Positions 7,229-8,496 of a DNA stretch of 8,496 nucleotides are shown in pieces. Made by a program: the position numbers and the translations under genes. The first letter of the stretch is position 1; each line of letters opens with the position of its first letter. The notes beneath the pieces were generated by a model that was not told the origin of the DNA, ran no database searches, and saw only the letters and a program-made list of their open reading frames with translations. The DNA is from CAZWVM01 sp964637705 (GTDB lineage: Bacteria > UBA8481). The DNA lies in assembly GCA_964637705.1 (NCBI GenBank), contig CAZWVM010000156.1, positions 1 through 8,496 on the forward strand, given 5' to 3'.

Positions 7229-7258
7229 TTTACTTTGACTTTCATCGACCCGTATACT
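7229..7258 (+). promoter_or_regulatory. Candidate promoter of the phosphorylase-like gene
   Basis: TTTACT (7229-7234, four of six to the -35 consensus) and TATACT (7253-7258, five of six to the -10 consensus) are separated by 18 bases. The better -35 match TTGACT at 7235-7240 is only 12 bases from the -10 box and so less likely to pair with it. The AT-rich DNA just upstream could act as an UP-like element. Predicted transcript start is near 7265, about 67 bases before the ATG. Confidence 0.45.
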
Positions 7259-7270
7259 GCACTTGTGCTT

Positions 7271-7295
7271 CGCCGCGCGGGTTTGAGCCGCGGCG
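7271..7295 (+). promoter_or_regulatory. GC-rich hairpin in the 5' leader
   Basis: CGCCGCG (7271-7277) and CGCGGCG (7289-7295) are perfect inverted copies around an 11-base loop. The stem would form near the 5' end of the predicted transcript, 36 bases before the start codon. There is no T-run after it, so it is not an intrinsic terminator; it may stabilise the mRNA or have no role. Confidence 0.4.
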
Positions 7296-7331
7296 GTGCG
7301 ACGATTCCTTCATGACGACGAGGTGCCTCCG

Positions 7332-8496
7332 ATGAAGTCCTTCGAGATCCGCGACGACGAGTTCCTCATGAACGACTACAACGCACGGAAACCCTTCGCG
7401 AGTTTCCTGCCCGGGATCGCAGGCCCCTGGGGCAAGCCCCTCTGGGCGTACTACGTCAACCGCGGCCAGTGCATCTCCTCCCTCGGCGTCAACAGCAAGA
7501 ACGGGCCGATCACGGAATTCGTCGCCGCGAACAAGGCCTACCGGCAGACGGCCCTGCAGGGTTTTCGCACCTTCGTCAAGGCGCGCCGGGGAGCCCGTGC
7601 TCTCTTCCACGAGCCCTTCCGCCACCACCCCGAGGGCGGCGTTCGGCAATCGCTCGCGATCCGCCCCGACTCGATCGCGATCTCCGAGTCGCACCCCGCG
7701 AGCGCCCTCTCCTTCCGCGTCCGCTACTTCACCCTGCCCAACGACGTCATCCCCTCCCTCGTCCGCCTCCTCACGATCACGAACGACGGCGCGACGCCGG
7801 TCACGATCGAGGCCCTGGACGGGCTGCCCGTCATCCAGCCCTACGGCATGAACGACTCGATGCTGAAGAACATGAGCCGCCTCGCGGAGGGGTGGTTCAG
7901 CGGCACGCGGCGCACGAAGGCCGGCGCAACCCTCTACAAGCTCCAGACCGGCACGGACGATACCTCGGAGATCGCGGGCGTCGTCGGGACGAATTTCTAC
8001 TTCGGTTTCCTCGCAGGCCGATCGGCCGGGCGCGGGGTGCCGTGCGTCGTGGAGGCGGACGACATCTTCGGTCCCTGCGTCGACTTCAGCCATCCGGCGC
8101 ACTTCTTCCGTTCCGGAACCTTCCGTTTCGACCGGGCGCTGGAGTCCCGGAACAAGAGCGCCTGCGCCTTCGGCTTCTTCCGTCGGACCCTGCCCGCCGG
8201 GGGCTCCCTCACCTTCGCCTCCCTCATCGGGGCGACGACGGACATCGCGGGCCTCGACGCCGTCCTTCGCCGCCTGGCGCGCCCGGGCGTCCTCGAGTCG
8301 AAGGCGGCCGAGAACCGTCTCCTGATCGCCGGCATCACCGACCGGATCCAGACCGTCTCCGCCGACCCCGCCTTCGATTCCTATGTCCGCCAGACCTACC
8401 TCGACAACGTCCTGCGGGGCGGGCTCCCCGTTTCTCTCCCGGCCGGGAAGCGCACCGAGGTCGCCTACATCTACTCTCGCATCCACGGCGACATGG
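7332..8496 (+). CDS. Cellobiose-phosphorylase-like (GH94-type) protein, N-terminal 388 codons
   Basis: The open frame runs from ATG at 7332 through the right edge without a stop. GAGG at 7320-7323, eight bases upstream, supports this start. There is no signal peptide or membrane segment, so it is probably cytoplasmic. Visible landmarks are SFLPGIAGPWGKPLWAYYVN (24-43), EFVAANKAYRQ (62-72), LVRLLTITNDGATP (143-156), IEALDGLPVIQPYG (159-172), LRGGLPVSLP (361-370) and YIYSRIHGDM (379-388). The beta-rich stretch around 100-180 resembles the N-terminal super-sandwich domain of disaccharide phosphorylases and related glycosidases. From memory, WAYYVNRG, EFxxANKAY and SRxHGD segments occur in large proteins often annotated as cellobiose phosphorylase; the catalytic (alpha/alpha)6 barrel would lie beyond the window, so neither activity nor substrate can be confirmed. 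It is separated from rpmB by its own candidate promoter. Existence of the gene is near certain; the family assignment is moderate. Confidence 0.7.
   Translation, partial: MKSFEIRDDEFLMNDYNARKPFASFLPGIAGPWGKPLWAYYVNRGQCISSLGVNSKNGPITEFVAANKAYRQTALQGFRTFVKARRGARALFHEPFRHHPEGGVRQSLAIRPDSIAISESHPASALSFRVRYFTLPNDVIPSLVRLLTITNDGATPVTIEALDGLPVIQPYGMNDSMLKNMSRLAEGWFSGTRRTKAGATLYKLQTGTDDTSEIAGVVGTNFYFGFLAGRSAGRGVPCVVEADDIFGPCVDFSHPAHFFRSGTFRFDRALESRNKSACAFGFFRRTLPAGGSLTFASLIGATTDIAGLDAVLRRLARPGVLESKAAENRLLIAGITDRIQTVSADPAFDSYVRQTYLDNVLRGGLPVSLPAGKRTEVAYIYSRIHGDM

Noticed and set aside
7003..7245. 80-codon minus-strand frame beginning in the AT-rich tract
   Set aside because: It begins with lysine- and valine-rich codons from the AT tract and then runs antisense through rpmB. 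No homology is recognisable.
7242..8486. 414-codon minus-strand frame opposite the phosphorylase-like gene
   Set aside because: It is antisense to the frame with recognisable carbohydrate-enzyme motifs and a promoter plus ribosome binding site; its product is compositionally biased with no motifs.

Overview
The window comes from a GC-rich bacterium, probably an uncultured lineage outside the well-studied phyla. Three things point that way. The replicative polymerase is a full-length PolC, the type known mainly from Firmicutes and a few other groups (Thermotogae, Fusobacteria), here in GC-rich DNA. It sits beside a secreted protein ending in a FlgD-like Ig domain, a protein style common in Bacteroidetes-related and candidate phyla. 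Ribosomal protein bL28 is the four-cysteine zinc form. I cannot name the phylum from sequence alone.

Layout. A leftward block covers bases 1 to 6630. Read in its own direction it is polC (1432 codons), then a 546-residue exported beta-propeller-like protein whose ATG directly follows the polC stop (TAG then ATG, no gap), then the first 224 codons of a GDP-mannose 4,6-dehydratase 16 bases further on; that gene runs off the left edge. The spacing argues for one transcript. A divergent intergenic region (6631-6925) carries a good sigma70-type promoter for the rightward rpmB gene and a weaker candidate promoter for polC. To the right of rpmB is a 211-base spacer with an unusually AT-rich stretch, a candidate promoter and a short GC hairpin. 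It is followed by the first 388 codons of a large cytoplasmic protein resembling the cellobiose-phosphorylase-like (GH94-type) proteins, cut off by the right edge.

How the genes relate. PolC and bL28 are core replication and translation genes transcribed away from each other. The exported protein and the GDP-mannose dehydratase look like envelope or surface-sugar functions that share the polC transcript. The last gene is a separate carbohydrate-metabolism unit.

The most interesting observation is inside PolC. The polymerase, proofreading exonuclease and clamp-binding motifs are intact, but almost every metal-binding residue expected in the PHP domain has been replaced. I saw no mobile elements, CRISPR arrays, tRNAs or rRNAs, and no evidence of a wholly new multi-gene system.
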